Source of the DNA: Chitinibacter bivalviorum
Lineage (GTDB): Bacteria; Pseudomonadota; Gammaproteobacteria; Burkholderiales; Chitinibacteraceae
NCBI RefSeq assembly: GCF_013403565.1
Contig: NZ_CP058627.1
Location: 248,001-312,000 of the forward strand
Direction of reading: 5' to 3'
DNA: 64,000 nucleotides
The translations under genes were made by a program, and so were the position numbers. The notes under the pieces were generated by a model. That model worked only from the letters and a program-made list of their open reading frames with translations, searched no databases and was not told the origin of the DNA. Below, in pieces: positions 17,625-27,086 of the stretch. Each line of letters begins with the position of its first letter. Positions within the stretch are counted from its first letter, which is position 1.

Positions 17625-17975
17625 ATGACCACCGATACCGACATGCCAATGCCTTTTGTTTTCACCGATAACGCTGCTGCGAAGGTGAGCGAGTTGATCG
17701 CTGAGGAAGGCAACCCAGATCTGAAATTGCGCGTATTTGTGACTGGCGGCGGCTGTTCTGGCTTCCAATATGGCTTCACATTTGATGAAATCACCAATGA
17801 AGACGACACGCCAATTACCAAAAACGGTGTGACCTTGCTGGTTGATCCAATGAGCTACCAATATCTGGTGGGCGCTGAGATTGATTATGTTGAAAGCCTC
17901 GAAGGCTCGCAATTTACAATTAAAAACCCGAATGCCCAATCAACCTGCGGTTGTGGCTCGTCATTCTCGGTTTAA
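17625..17975 (+). CDS. erpA: Iron-sulfur cluster insertion protein ErpA
   Basis: An A-type carrier of 116 residues that delivers [4Fe-4S] clusters to target enzymes. The three ligand cysteines are present: [11 protein letters not shown] and the C-terminal STCGCGSSF. The ATG at 17625 is preferred over the adjacent GTG at 17622 since GGAG lies five bases upstream. It has its own leader after the bactofilin gene and is followed by a terminator. Confidence 0.95.
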   Translation: MTTDTDMPMPFVFTDNAAAKVSELIAEEGNPDLKLRVFVTGGGCSGFQYGFTFDEITNEDDTPITKNGVTLLVDPMSYQYLVGAEIDYVESLEGSQFTIKNPNAQSTCGCGSSFSV

Positions 17976-17991
17976 GCTCTGCCGTTTGATC

Positions 17992-18018
17992 AAAGCGCCC
18001 TAATTGGGCGCTTTTTTT
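17992..18018 (+). terminator. Terminator of erpA
   Basis: A 9-bp stem with a five-base loop is followed by a T tract. It overlaps the leader of the next gene. Confidence 0.85.
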
Positions 18019-18036
18019 ATGTCAGCAAGGAAATAC

Positions 18037-18720
18037 ATGGCCAGTTTATTGCTTCGCCGTATCGGCGCCATTGTCCAGCCAGCACATTTTGAACAATGGC
18101 TGGATGATCATCAGCGCGTGCGCCTATCGCAAATGGCCAATCCTGCTAGGCGGCAGCAATTTATCGCCGCGCGTAGCCTCGCAATTGAATTACTACAGGC
18201 TCAAGGGGTTGAACCGCAATTGCAACAGCATGCTGCTGGGCGCCCTGTGGCGAGCGCTTGGCATGCCAGTGAAGGCTTGTCGTGGAGCCACACCGAATAT
18301 TGGGCTGCTGCGGCCTTAGGTGAAGGTCGGGTTGGCGTGGATGTGGAGCTCATTCGTACCCGTGCGACGCTGCTGAATATCGCTGAAAAATATTTCACCC
18401 CCAATGAGTATCTCTGGTTGGCGAGCCTGAGCGAATCCGCGCAGCCGCAAGCATTTGCCACCTTGTGGGTCGCCAAAGAGGCGCTATTGAAAGCACTGGG
18501 TACAGGGCTGGTCGGTGGCTTGGCGCGCTTTGAACTCACGTACAACGATGATGGGCGATGGCAATTGCGCAGCACCGACGAGCAAGCTTGGTATGTGCAG
18601 GTCTGGTTGATTGCAGGGCAGGCGATGCTGGCCGTGGCCAGTGATCGCCAGCAAACGTGGTCGTGCGATAGCCCTGATGTGCAGCTGGTACTCAATTGCC
18701 AGCATCATAATGGGCTCTGA
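18037..18720 (+). CDS. Sfp-type 4'-phosphopantetheinyl transferase
   Basis: This family transfers phosphopantetheine from CoA to a Ser of carrier proteins. The 227-residue protein has the three family motifs: a basic N-terminal RLSQMANPARRQQFIAAR, the Mg2+ motif GVDVELIR, and WVAKEALLKALGTG. The size and two-domain pseudodimer layout are of the Sfp/AcpT kind rather than the short AcpS. No NRPS or PKS gene is in the window, so the target may be elsewhere or a fatty-acid carrier. The ATG at 18037 has an AAGG at correct spacing. Confidence 0.88.
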   Translation: MASLLLRRIGAIVQPAHFEQWLDDHQRVRLSQMANPARRQQFIAARSLAIELLQAQGVEPQLQQHAAGRPVASAWHASEGLSWSHTEYWAAAALGEGRVGVDVELIRTRATLLNIAEKYFTPNEYLWLASLSESAQPQAFATLWVAKEALLKALGTGLVGGLARFELTYNDDGRWQLRSTDEQAWYVQVWLIAGQAMLAVASDRQQTWSCDSPDVQLVLNCQHHNGL

Positions 18721-18779
18721 GCTAGCGACTAGCGTTTACGCCTTCTATATTGATCTGATCAGCATACTAGGTGTTTGTA

Positions 18780-19346
18780 ATGGTCAATATCCCACAAGGT
18801 GGCTCTGCGGTACAAAATCCAGATTTAAGCTGGAGCCAAGTGCAGGAAACGATTTTGATGCTGGGGATTGTTGTCGCACAAATTCGGCATGCCATGGATG
18901 ACAGCAGCTCATCCTTAACGACCTTGGCTGATTCATTTGCGGGCACCGCGCATCACATTGAGGCGCTGAAAGAAGCGTTATTGGAAGTTGGCCATCAATT
19001 GCCGAGCGATTTAAATATCGAAGCGCGTGTCGCGGAAATTAATGAGCAAAATCTAAGGGCCGTGGTGGCGTTTCAATTTTATGATCGCCTATCGCAGCGC
19101 CTCGATCATGTCTGCGGTACCGTAAGCGCCTTGGCGGGCTTGGTTTCTGATCGCCAAGATCGCTATGTGCCCGAAAAATGGCTGAGTTTGCAGGAACGGA
19201 TCCGCTCGCAATACACGATGGAGCAAGAGAAAATGCTGTTTGATGCCATCATAAAAGGGATGACGATCAATGATGCGATTGCCTTGGCTGGCAGCGTCAC
19301 GCTCGCAGAATCGACCGCCTTGGAAGGCGATATCGAATTATTCTAA
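18780..19346 (+). CDS. Helical protein of unknown function
   Basis: A 188-residue soluble, almost wholly helical protein that I do not recognise with certainty. The segment VVAFQFYDRLSQRLDHVCGTVSALAGLV resembles the four-helix motif around QFxDRxxQxLxHV found in chemotaxis-associated helical proteins such as CheZ-like phosphatases, but the catalytic Gln pair cannot be assigned. It starts at an ATG with AGGTG upstream and ends before a terminator. It is transcribed alone. Confidence 0.5.
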   Translation: MVNIPQGGSAVQNPDLSWSQVQETILMLGIVVAQIRHAMDDSSSSLTTLADSFAGTAHHIEALKEALLEVGHQLPSDLNIEARVAEINEQNLRAVVAFQFYDRLSQRLDHVCGTVSALAGLVSDRQDRYVPEKWLSLQERIRSQYTMEQEKMLFDAIIKGMTINDAIALAGSVTLAESTALEGDIELF

Positions 19347-19364
19347 TCGCACGGATGTAGCCAA

Positions 19365-19393
19365 CAAAAAAGCAGGCCTCGGCCTGCTTTTTT
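19365..19393. terminator. Bidirectional terminator
   Basis: The stem AGCAGGCC/GGCCTGCT has A and T tracts on its two sides. It ends the helical-protein gene (+) and the ybdD-like gene (-). Confidence 0.85.
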
Positions 19394-19410
19394 ATGGTGT
19401 TCAACTGAAT

Positions 19411-19614
19411 CTAGCACGGGCATTTGCTGATTTTGCCACTTTTGCCCGGATAACGATTGTCGATCGCCGCGCGATAAAACTCGGCACGCGTCATCGGCGT
19501 GAGCTCGGGGTGTTTGAGCTGCATATGCTCGACATAACGATCATAGTCTTGCACACCCACCATCAAACGCAAACCTTGGCTAATGCGTTGTGCCACGAGT
19601 TTGAATCCTTGCAT
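19411..19614 (-). CDS. YbdD/YjiX-family small protein
   Basis: A 67-residue protein with the family pattern: VGVQDYDRYVEHMQLKHPELTPMTRAEFYR and a basic, Cys-containing C-terminus (RYPGKSGKISKCPC). In Escherichia coli ybdD follows cstA, and its product is needed for CstA-type pyruvate or peptide uptake. The arrangement is the same here, on the same strand 70 bp downstream of cstA. A 49-bp palindrome lies between the two genes. Confidence 0.85.
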   Translation of the reverse strand: MQGFKLVAQRISQGLRLMVGVQDYDRYVEHMQLKHPELTPMTRAEFYRAAIDNRYPGKSGKISKCPC

Positions 19615-19627
19615 GTAAACTCCTATT

Positions 19628-19676
19628 GGGTATAGCGATGAAATCTATGTGCTGATTAGATTTAAAGGCCATACCC
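19628..19676. repeat. 49-bp palindromic element, copy B
   Basis: Perfect arms GGGTAT and ATACCC, 37-base interior. An inner stem AAATCTA/TAGATTT sits symmetrically (element positions 14-20 and 30-36), so the whole forms a long imperfect hairpin. It begins eight bases after the cstA stop and ends 13 bases before the ybdD-like start. Confidence 0.85.
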
Positions 19677-19684
19677 TGTATTGA

Positions 19685-21751
19685 TTAGGCGTTGGCATTC
19701 GCTTCGCGCAATTGCGGCACGGCTTCAACGACGGTGTGATGCTCAACGGCCAAGGCTTTGCGAATAATGCGCAAACCCGCTAGCAGCATTACCACCACAA
19801 TCGCCATGAAAATCGCGCACAGCGTGGCATCAACATAGTCATTGAAAATGATCTGCTGCATTTGCACTGCTGATTTGGCCGGTGCGATCAGCTCGCCTTT
19901 TGCTGCGGCGGCGCTAAATTTATCGGCATGTGCCAAAAAGCCAATTTTTGGGCTGGGGTTAAACAATTTGTGCCAACCTGCGGTCAAGGTCACCACCAGC
20001 AGCCACAAGGTCGGCACAGCCGTGATCCAGACAAAACGCTCTTTTTTCATTTTCACCAGTACGGTCGTCGCTAAAATCAGCGCCATGCCGGCCAGCATTT
20101 GATTGGCGATGCCGAATAATGGCCACAAGGTATTGATGCCGCCGAGTGGATCAATTACGCCTTGATAGAGGAAATAGCCCCAGCCGCTGACCGCCAAGGT
20201 CGTGGCAATCAGATTGGCTGTCCAGCTTTGGGTGTTGCCCAGCGCCGGAACAAAAGTACCTAGCAAGTCCTGAATCATAAAGCGGCAAACGCGGGTACCT
20301 GCATCGATGGTGGTCAGGATGAACAGCGCTTCAAACAAAATTGCAAAGTGATACCAGAACGCCATCGCCGTTGCGCCACCAAACACTTGGCTTAAGATGT
20401 GCGCCATGCCTACCGCCAGCGTGGGCGCGCCACCTGCACGGCTCAGGATCGTCGTTTCGCCGACGTCTTTGGCCATCTGGGTCAGCATTTCGGGCGTAAT
20501 CACAAAGCCCCAGCTAGAAATCGTCGTCGCCGCTTCAATCGCGGTTTTGCCAATCACGGCCGCTGGCGCATTCATTGCAAAGTAAATGCCCGGATCAAGT
20601 ACACACGCTGCGATCAGCGCCATGATGGCAACAAACGATTCCATCAACATCGCGCCATAGCCAATCGTGCGGATATGGCTTTCGCGCTCGATCATTTTTG
20701 GCGTAGTGCCCGATGAAACCAGCGCGTGGAAGCCAGAAACTGCGCCGCAAGCAATGGTGATAAACAGAAATGGGAACACATTACCGGCAAAAACAGGGCC
20801 AGTGCCGTCGATGAATTTAGTCACACTCGGCATTTGCAATTGCGGCGCAACGAAGAGAATCCCCAATGCCAAGCCCACAATCGTGCCGATTTTCAGGAAA
20901 GTCGACAGGTAATCGCGTGGTGCAAGCAGCAACCACACCGGCAATACCGAAGCGATAAAACCATAAATGATCAGCGACCAAGCCAGCGCTTCACCTTTGA
21001 GGGTAAATAGCGGAGCCAGCGTTGGATTTGCCGCAATATCGCCGCCGTACACAATCGCTGCCATCAGCAAAATAAAACCGATAATCGAGATTTCCGCGAT
21101 ATGCCCTGGGCGGATATAGCGCATATAAATGCCCATAAAGAACGCAATCGGGATCGTCATTGCAATCGTGAATGTTCCCCACGGGCTACCCACCAGTGCT
21201 TTCACCACCACCAGCGCCAATACCGCGAGCAAAATCACCATAATCAGCAAGATACCAATCATCGCGATCACACCGGCCGTGTGGCCCAACTCGGCTTTGA
21301 TAATCTCGCCGAGCGATTTACCATCGCGACGCGTCGAGATAAACAGAATCAGCATATCCTGCACTGCACCGGCGAGCATCACGCCTGCCAGCAGCCACAG
21401 CGTCCCGGGCAGATAGCCCATTTGCGCCGCCAGTACCGGGCCGACCAGTGGGCCAGCGCCGGCAATCGCCGCGAAATGGTGGCCAAACAGCACCCATTTA
21501 TTGGTTGGCACATAGTCCAGACCATCATTGTGTTTCTCGGCCGGCGTGAGGCGATTGTCGTCGAGCTTGAGGACTTTATTGGCAATAAAATTGCTGTAAA
21601 AGCGATAGGCAATCGCATAAGTCGAAATCGCAGCCACCACCAGCCAGATCGCGTTGATCGATTCACCGCGATTGAGCGCAATCGTGCCAAACGCACTCGC
21701 CCCCGCTAAGGCGATGATCAGCCAGATCATCTTTTCCTTGATGCTATTCAT
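19685..21751 (-). CDS. cstA: Carbon starvation protein A (pyruvate/peptide transporter)
   Basis: A 688-residue inner-membrane protein with about 16-18 predicted helices. Characteristic segments are NKWVLFGHHFAAIAGAGPLVGPVLAAQ, ISTRRDGKSLGE, and VSGFHALVSSGTTPKM. CstA proteins take up peptides or pyruvate during carbon limitation. The length and the downstream ybdD-like gene match the E. coli CstA/BtsT arrangement. An imperfect palindrome (21834-21853), about 85 bp upstream of the start, could be an operator. Transcription continues to the ybdD-like gene. Confidence 0.93.
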   Translation of the reverse strand: MNSIKEKMIWLIIALAGASAFGTIALNRGESINAIWLVVAAISTYAIAYRFYSNFIANKVLKLDDNRLTPAEKHNDGLDYVPTNKWVLFGHHFAAIAGAGPLVGPVLAAQMGYLPGTLWLLAGVMLAGAVQDMLILFISTRRDGKSLGEIIKAELGHTAGVIAMIGILLIMVILLAVLALVVVKALVGSPWGTFTIAMTIPIAFFMGIYMRYIRPGHIAEISIIGFILLMAAIVYGGDIAANPTLAPLFTLKGEALAWSLIIYGFIASVLPVWLLLAPRDYLSTFLKIGTIVGLALGILFVAPQLQMPSVTKFIDGTGPVFAGNVFPFLFITIACGAVSGFHALVSSGTTPKMIERESHIRTIGYGAMLMESFVAIMALIAACVLDPGIYFAMNAPAAVIGKTAIEAATTISSWGFVITPEMLTQMAKDVGETTILSRAGGAPTLAVGMAHILSQVFGGATAMAFWYHFAILFEALFILTTIDAGTRVCRFMIQDLLGTFVPALGNTQSWTANLIATTLAVSGWGYFLYQGVIDPLGGINTLWPLFGIANQMLAGMALILATTVLVKMKKERFVWITAVPTLWLLVVTLTAGWHKLFNPSPKIGFLAHADKFSAAAAKGELIAPAKSAVQMQQIIFNDYVDATLCAIFMAIVVVMLLAGLRIIRKALAVEHHTVVEAVPQLREANANA

Positions 21752-21833
21752 CTATTTTCCCCGTGAGTGTAAAGAAACTGGCTTTTTTTGTAGTTATTGC
21801 CAATGGGCTACATTTTGCGACTGAGGGTGGGTT

Positions 21834-21853
21834 AGCTGTCAAACTTGTCAGCT
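21834..21853. promoter_or_regulatory. Imperfect palindrome upstream of cstA
   Basis: AGCTGtCAA and TTGtCAGCT form arms of a 20-bp inverted repeat about 85 bp before cstA. The rest of the 348-bp gap (21752-22099) shows no gene. The regulator is unknown. Confidence 0.3.
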
Positions 21854-22099
21854 TGAGTGTGGCTTTTTAAAGGTGGTATGTGCTGGTTTGCAATGATCTA
21901 TGACTTGGGCAAGTGCATGACGTATGGCTAGCAAAGGTTTATAGAATTTGATGTGTGCCATGATACTAAGCATGGGTATGCACGCGGTTAGTTTATCAAG
22001 TCGCCATCACTAGGGACGCGCGGGCTGCAGTGCGGAGTCGGGCAAGGTATCATGGCCGCCCACGCAGATTATCCATCCACAAAGATTATCTATATCGCC

Positions 22100-23312
22100 A
22101 TGCATACTCTTGAGCAACTTCGTAGTGGCCAATTGGCCGGCATTACCCGACTTGACCTGAGTGCCGATCTCAAAGAATTTCCGCGCGAGATTTTTGCGCT
22201 GGCCGATAGCTTAGAAATCCTCAACCTCACCGGCAATCAGCTCGATAGCCTGCCCGATGATTTGCCGCGCCTTTCCAAGCTGAAAATCATTTTCTGCTCG
22301 GAAAATCAATTCACTGCATTGCCCACCGTGCTCGGGCAATGCGAACAACTCGAAATGGTCGGCTTCAAAGCCAATCAAATCCGTCATGTGCCCGCCGAAT
22401 CGCTGCCGACTCAATTGCGCTGGCTGATCCTGACCGACAATCAAATCACACAATTACCCGCGCAAATTGGCCAATGCGCTCGGCTAAAAAAAGCTGATGC
22501 TGGCGGGCAATTTACTAACCGAGTTACCCAATTCATTAGCGCAATGCGTCCATCTGGAACTGATCCGCATCGCCGCGAATCAATTTACTGCCTTGCCTGA
22601 GGTCGTACTGCAATTACCCAAACTCGCGTGGCTGGCCTACGCGGGCAATCCATTTTGCGACGCGTTGGAAAGCGCCAGCCGCGCCCAATATCCGATCCGC
22701 GACATCGATTGGACGACGCTCACCTTGGGGCGCAAGCTCGGCGAAGGGGCTTCGGGCGTGATTTATCAAGCGGATTGGCATGATGGCGAGCAAATCGTGC
22801 CCGTCGCGGTGAAATTATTCAAAGCCGCCGTCACCAGCGATGGCGTACCGCACAGCGAAATGGCGGCCTGCATTGCCGCGGGCCAGCACGCGAACTTAAT
22901 CGCTGTACATGGTCGGATTTGTCATCACCCAGAGGCTGCGCTGGGTTTGGTGCTTGATTTGATTGATGATCAGCACACCATCCTCGTCGGCCCGCCGAGC
23001 TTGGCCTCGTGTACGCGAGATATTTATCCTGATCATGTTCGCTTGAGCCGCGAGCAGGCAGACAATATCTATCAGGGTATTGCCTCAGCGATCAATCAAC
23101 TCCATGCACATGGACTGATACATGGTGATGTATATGGGCATAATATTCTGAAAAACGAAGCAGGCCACGCCATCCTCGGCGATTTTGGCGCTGCGTCTTT
23201 TGTTGATTTGCGAAACACGGCGCAAGCCGATGCGCTACTTGAAATCGAGCTTCGTGCCTTGGCTCATTTGAAGGATGAGTTGAAACAGCGTGTGTTATTA
23301 CAGCAAAAATGA
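22100..23312 (+). pseudogene. Leucine-rich-repeat protein kinase, frameshifted
   Basis: Two overlapping frames make one protein. The first (22100 to the frame break) gives five or six LRRs of the form LxxLxLxxNQLxxLP. The second continues the same repeat series and then a Ser/Thr-kinase-like domain: glycine loop GEGASGVIYQ, VAVKLFK, catalytic HGDVYGHNIL and DFGAAS. The break is an A7 tract at 22486-22492: with six A the text reads on as RLKKLMLAGNLL without a gap. It could be a recent mutation, a phase-variable tract, transcript slippage or a sequencing error. Around 400 residues when repaired. Standalone gene; likely a cytoplasmic signalling kinase. Confidence 0.8.
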
Positions 23313-23377
23313 AATGCAGCTAATACTTTGTATTTCTTGTAAATTCGAATCGAAAATTGTTGTGTGGTGAACTTCGC

Positions 23378-23872
23378 ATGCGTTCAGAGTGGATTTCAAT
23401 TGGGCCTAAACGGCAAAAAACAACAAATGCAACTACATTGCTTGCTCGCATTTTTGCAATGTTGTTGTGTTATGTGCTCGTTAAAATCGTCGTGGAGAAT
23501 GACGATTGGTTTTTGTCGTTCATGTTGAGTTTGCTGTTATTGATATTTGGTTATGCTTTATGTTTAGTTTCAGAAATTAAGTTTAATGTTGTCAGCCGAA
23601 CAATTGTTACTTCTGTTACATGGTTTGGTTGGCGAATTAAAAAGCGCATTGAATTACCAATTACGGATTTTTCTTATATTTATTTAATGTCCACTGGGAA
23701 TGAAGCGAGAATTTGGCAAGTTAGTTTATTTAGCACTAAACATTCAGAAATTGGATTGTCGACCGCTATGTATGATAAAGAGCAAGCGTTAGCAGAGGCG
23801 GAGCGCCTATCGCATTTACTCGGAGTACCAAACCGAGGTTTTGTGACATTTAAAGGTGGTTTTTCGCAATAG
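23378..23872 (+). CDS. Small membrane protein of unknown function
   Basis: A 164-residue protein that I do not recognise. Two membrane helices (TTLLARIFAMLLCYVLVKIVV and FLSFMLSLLLLIFGYALCLV) are followed by a cytoplasmic beta-rich domain ending KGGFSQ, a plan like PH-domain-type bacterial membrane proteins. Base composition is AT-richer than the surroundings. The ATG at 23378 is chosen over a TTG at 23357. It lies 66 bp after the LRR-kinase gene and may be cotranscribed. Confidence 0.6.
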   Translation: MRSEWISIGPKRQKTTNATTLLARIFAMLLCYVLVKIVVENDDWFLSFMLSLLLLIFGYALCLVSEIKFNVVSRTIVTSVTWFGWRIKKRIELPITDFSYIYLMSTGNEARIWQVSLFSTKHSEIGLSTAMYDKEQALAEAERLSHLLGVPNRGFVTFKGGFSQ

Positions 23873-23880
23873 CGATTGAT

Positions 23881-23985
23881 TTATCTATGCTGTGGATCTT
23901 GCTCCAACTCAAATGCATCATTTGCTATGGCGTAGCTCGATAGCGCAAGGATTAGGGCGTTGAGGATGGCGTGGCCGATTTTCAT
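23881..23985 (-). CDS. 34-residue secreted peptide
   Basis: A short gene with a textbook ribosome binding site (AAGGAG, six bases before ATG). The product starts MKIGHAILNALILALSSYAI and is an evident signal peptide with an AIA cleavage site, leaving a 13-residue acidic mature peptide, NDAFELEQDPQHR. The 13 residues have no Cys and are polar. I do not know the function; candidates are a peptide signal, a chaperone-like small protein or an envelope-stress peptide. It is on the same strand as htpG but separated by a terminator. Confidence 0.65.
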   Translation of the reverse strand: MKIGHAILNALILALSSYAIANDAFELEQDPQHR

Positions 23986-24052
23986 GTTGTGCTCCTTAGC
24001 TAGATCACTCAAACCAGCCTAGTTCACAATTTTGCATTTAGCTGCGGCAAAT

Positions 24053-24080
24053 AAAAAACCGACCCTGAGGTCGGTTTTTT
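24053..24080. terminator. Bidirectional terminator after htpG
   Basis: The stem CCGACC/GGTCGG closes a CTGA tetraloop and is flanked by A6 and T6. On the minus strand it ends htpG just after element C. Confidence 0.9.
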
Positions 24081-24085
24081 ATTGT

Positions 24086-24134
24086 GGGTATTGCTCTGTA
24101 GGTCAATATTAAATTGATCTACATGAATATACCC
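24086..24134. repeat. 49-bp palindromic element, copy C
   Basis: Perfect arms GGGTAT and ATACCC, left half GGGTATTGCTCTGTAGGT. Its last base directly abuts the htpG stop codon, and the terminator lies five bases beyond its other end. An inner stem of GTAGgTCAAT with ATTGAtCTAC makes it nearly a full hairpin. Confidence 0.85.
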
Positions 24135-26036
24135 TTAGTTCTGCAACGCCAACATCAAGCCATTGAGGCGTTTTACAAATGAAGCAGGGTCTTCCAATTG
24201 GCCGCCTTCTGCGAGCAAAGCTTGGTCGAACAGCAATTGCGTCCAGTCACCAAACTTGTCACCCGCTGATTCCGCTTTGAGCTTGCTCACCAGCGGATGC
24301 GTTGGGTTCACTTCCAAGATCGGTTTGCTGCCTTTGACGTCTTGACCCGCAGATTTGAGCAGACGCTCCAGATTGGCGCTCATGTCTTGGTTTTCGACGA
24401 CCAAGCAAGCCGGGCTGTCGGTCAGGCGGTGCGTGACGCGAATGTCTTTGACTGATTCGCCCAGCACAGATTTCATTTGCTCCAATACGTCTTTGAGTTC
24501 GGTCGCAGCGGCTTCTTGCTGCTTTTTCTCTTCTTCGTCGGTAAATTGCTCCAGATCGAGTTCGCCTTTGGCAACTGATTGCAGTTTTTTACCTTCAAAT
24601 TCGGTCAAACCGCTAAACGCCCATTCGTCGACGCGATCGCTCAGCAGCAGTACTTCGATGCCTTTTTTGCGGAACACTTCGAGGTGCGGGCTGTTTTTGG
24701 CTGCGGCATATGAATCCGCGGTGATGAAGTAGATCTGCTCTTGGCCTTCTTTCATGCGGCCCAGATAGTCTTTCAACGATACGGTTTGCTCGGCGTTGTC
24801 GTTGTGAGTGCTAGCAAAACGGCATAGGCCCGCAATGCGCTCTTTGTTGGCGAAGTCTTCACCGACGCCTTCTTTGAGCACTTTGCCGAATTCCTTCCAG
24901 AACGTAGCGTATTTCTCTTGTTCAGCCGCTTCTTCCGAATTGGCCAAGCCTTCGAGCATGCCGAGGACTTTTTTCACGCAGCCTGATTTGATCTGCTCGA
25001 TGTCTTTGCTGTGCTGCAAGATTTCGCGCGATACGTTCAGTGGCAAATCAGCCGAGTCGATCACGCCGCGGATAAAGCGCAGGTATTGCGGCAGCAGTTT
25101 TTCACTGTCTTCCATGATGAAAACGCGGCGAACATACAGCTTCACGCCATGACGACGCTCACGGTCGTACAAATCGAACGGCGCACGTTGCGGTACATAC
25201 AAGAGCTCGGTGTATTCCTGGCGGCCTTCGACTTTGGCGTGGCTCCAGGCCAGCGGCGCTTCGTAGTCGTGCGCGACGTGTTTGTAGAACTCGGTGTATT
25301 GCTCTTCAGAAATTTCCGATTTGCTGCGCGTCCACAACGCATTGGCTTGGTTGACGGTTTCTTCACCTTCGGCCGGTTTGATCGAGCCGTCTTCGTTGTA
25401 ACCGGCTTGCGCTGGCATCAAGATTGGCAAAGTGATGTGATCGGAATATTTGCGGATGATGCTGCGCAGGCGCCAGTCATTGAGGAATTCGTCTTCACCT
25501 TCTTTCAGGTGCAAGACTATTTCAGTACCGCGTGTTTCTTTGGCTACGTCTTCGAGCGTGAATTCACCGTCGCCGTTCGATACCCATTGCGTTGCGCCGG
25601 TTTCGCCAGCACGACGCGTGGTGAGGGTGACTTTGTCAGCGATGATAAAGGCCGAGTAGAAACCCACACCGAATTGGCCAATCAGGTGCGCGTCTTTTTG
25701 TGCGTCGCCTGAGAGCTGGCTGAAGAATTCTTTGGTGCCAGAGCGCGCGATCGTACCGATGTTTTTGATGACTTCTTCGCGGCTCATCCCGATGCCGTTA
25801 TCGGCGATGGTGATGGTTTTGGCTGCGGCATCAAACGACACGCGGATTTTCAGTTCAGCATCATTGCCGTACAGGCTGTCGTTGTTGATCGCCTCGAAAC
25901 GCAGCTTGTCGCAGGCGTCGGAAGCATTGGAGACCAGCTCGCGCAGGAAGATTTCTTTGTTGGAATACAAAGAGTGAATCATCAACTGCAGCAGTTGTTT
26001 GACTTCGGCCTGAAAGCCTAGGGTTTCTTTACTCAT
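24135..26036 (-). CDS. htpG: Molecular chaperone HtpG (Hsp90)
   Basis: Bacterial Hsp90, a dimeric ATP-dependent chaperone of the cytoplasm. The 633-residue protein starts with [34 protein letters not shown], has the ATP-binding motifs DNGIGM and [11 protein letters not shown], the middle-domain Arg segment, and the C-terminal dimerisation domain. Full length. It is followed by copy C of the 49-bp palindrome and by a terminator, and has a 225-bp leader gap shared with the divergent parA-like gene. Confidence 0.98.
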   Translation of the reverse strand: MSKETLGFQAEVKQLLQLMIHSLYSNKEIFLRELVSNASDACDKLRFEAINNDSLYGNDAELKIRVSFDAAAKTITIADNGIGMSREEVIKNIGTIARSGTKEFFSQLSGDAQKDAHLIGQFGVGFYSAFIIADKVTLTTRRAGETGATQWVSNGDGEFTLEDVAKETRGTEIVLHLKEGEDEFLNDWRLRSIIRKYSDHITLPILMPAQAGYNEDGSIKPAEGEETVNQANALWTRSKSEISEEQYTEFYKHVAHDYEAPLAWSHAKVEGRQEYTELLYVPQRAPFDLYDRERRHGVKLYVRRVFIMEDSEKLLPQYLRFIRGVIDSADLPLNVSREILQHSKDIEQIKSGCVKKVLGMLEGLANSEEAAEQEKYATFWKEFGKVLKEGVGEDFANKERIAGLCRFASTHNDNAEQTVSLKDYLGRMKEGQEQIYFITADSYAAAKNSPHLEVFRKKGIEVLLLSDRVDEWAFSGLTEFEGKKLQSVAKGELDLEQFTDEEEKKQQEAAATELKDVLEQMKSVLGESVKDIRVTHRLTDSPACLVVENQDMSANLERLLKSAGQDVKGSKPILEVNPTHPLVSKLKAESAGDKFGDWTQLLFDQALLAEGGQLEDPASFVKRLNGLMLALQN

Positions 26037-26261
26037 GTTTTATTTCCCTAATTTGTGGGTTACAGACAATGCCTACTAAATGGGGCTGTCAGGCAGCACT
26101 TCAAGACCTCTTTGTACGCAGGGTTTAGCGTGGCTTGGCGCTGCAGGCTTAGGTGAATGATTTAAAACGTTGTTTTGTGGGGAAAACCGAATTTACTGAC
26201 AAGAGTTGTCGTAAAAAGCTTGTTATAGTGTCGTCAACAGCGGAAATCAGCCGAGGTAATC

Positions 26262-27086
26262 ATGTTGCGACGTGTGGTGTTCAACCAAAAAGGCGGGGTG
26301 GGTAAATCCACCATTACGGTCAATCTGGCTGCGGTAGCTGCGGCACAAGGCAAGCGGGTATTGGTCGTTGATCTAGATCCACAGGGCAATTCAAGCCATT
26401 ACCTACTGGGGGCATCGGCGGGTGATGTGAAGCCAACGCTGGCTGACTTTTTTGATCAGGTGCTCAATTTCTCGCTGTATGCCAAAGGGGCTGCCGAGTT
26501 TGTGCACGCGACGCCTTTTCCCAATTTATTCTTGATGGCATCCCACCCGGCGATTGCCGAGCAGCAAGTTAAGCTTGAATCACGCTACAAAATCTACAAA
26601 TTGCGCGAAACGCTCGACGAGCTGACCGGCCAATTTGACGAGGTGTATATCGATACGCCACCCGCGCTTAATTTCTTTACGCTGTCGGCTTTGATCGCTG
26701 CCACTGGCTGCCTGATTCCATTCGATTGCGATACCTTCTCGCGCGATGCGCTGCTGGGGCTGATTGCCCGGGTCGAGGAAATTCGCCAAGACCACAATGG
26801 CGCACTCAAAATCGAAGGCATCGTGGTCAATCAATACCAGCCGCGCGCCAGCTTGCCGCAGCGTCTGGTGCAGGAATTGGAAGCGCAGCATTTACCGGTA
26901 CTCAAAACGCGCCTGTCTAGCTCGGTCAAAGTGCGTGAATCGCATGATAAAGCAGCGCCCTTGATTGCGCTCGATGCGAAACATAAACTGGCTTTAGAAT
27001 TTACTGCACTCTACGGCGAATTGTCTGGACAGCATAAAGCCGCGTATATTGCTGACAAATTGGGAAGTCTAGGAAGATCGCAATGA
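26262..27086 (+). CDS. ParA-family ATPase
   Basis: A 274-residue deviant-Walker ATPase. The Walker A motif KGGVGKST with signature Lys, VVDLDPQGNSS, and IDTPPALNFFT are present. No parB gene or parS site is next to it; instead its last codons overlap a receiver-domain gene by four bases. This pairing suggests a role in placing a signalling complex (as ParC- or PpfA-like ATPases do) rather than chromosome partition. The start at 26262 follows a GAGGTAAT ribosome binding site. Confidence 0.88.
   Translation: MLRRVVFNQKGGVGKSTITVNLAAVAAAQGKRVLVVDLDPQGNSSHYLLGASAGDVKPTLADFFDQVLNFSLYAKGAAEFVHATPFPNLFLMASHPAIAEQQVKLESRYKIYKLRETLDELTGQFDEVYIDTPPALNFFTLSALIAATGCLIPFDCDTFSRDALLGLIARVEEIRQDHNGALKIEGIVVNQYQPRASLPQRLVQELEAQHLPVLKTRLSSSVKVRESHDKAAPLIALDAKHKLALEFTALYGELSGQHKAAYIADKLGSLGRSQ

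Noticed and set aside
21101..21709. 200-codon frame opposite cstA
   Set aside because: It is a shadow of the membrane-protein gene; composition (many Arg/His/Gln) is unlike a real product and it has no ribosome binding site.
25011..25712. 233-codon frame opposite htpG
   Set aside because: It lies wholly inside the conserved htpG gene and gives no recognisable protein.
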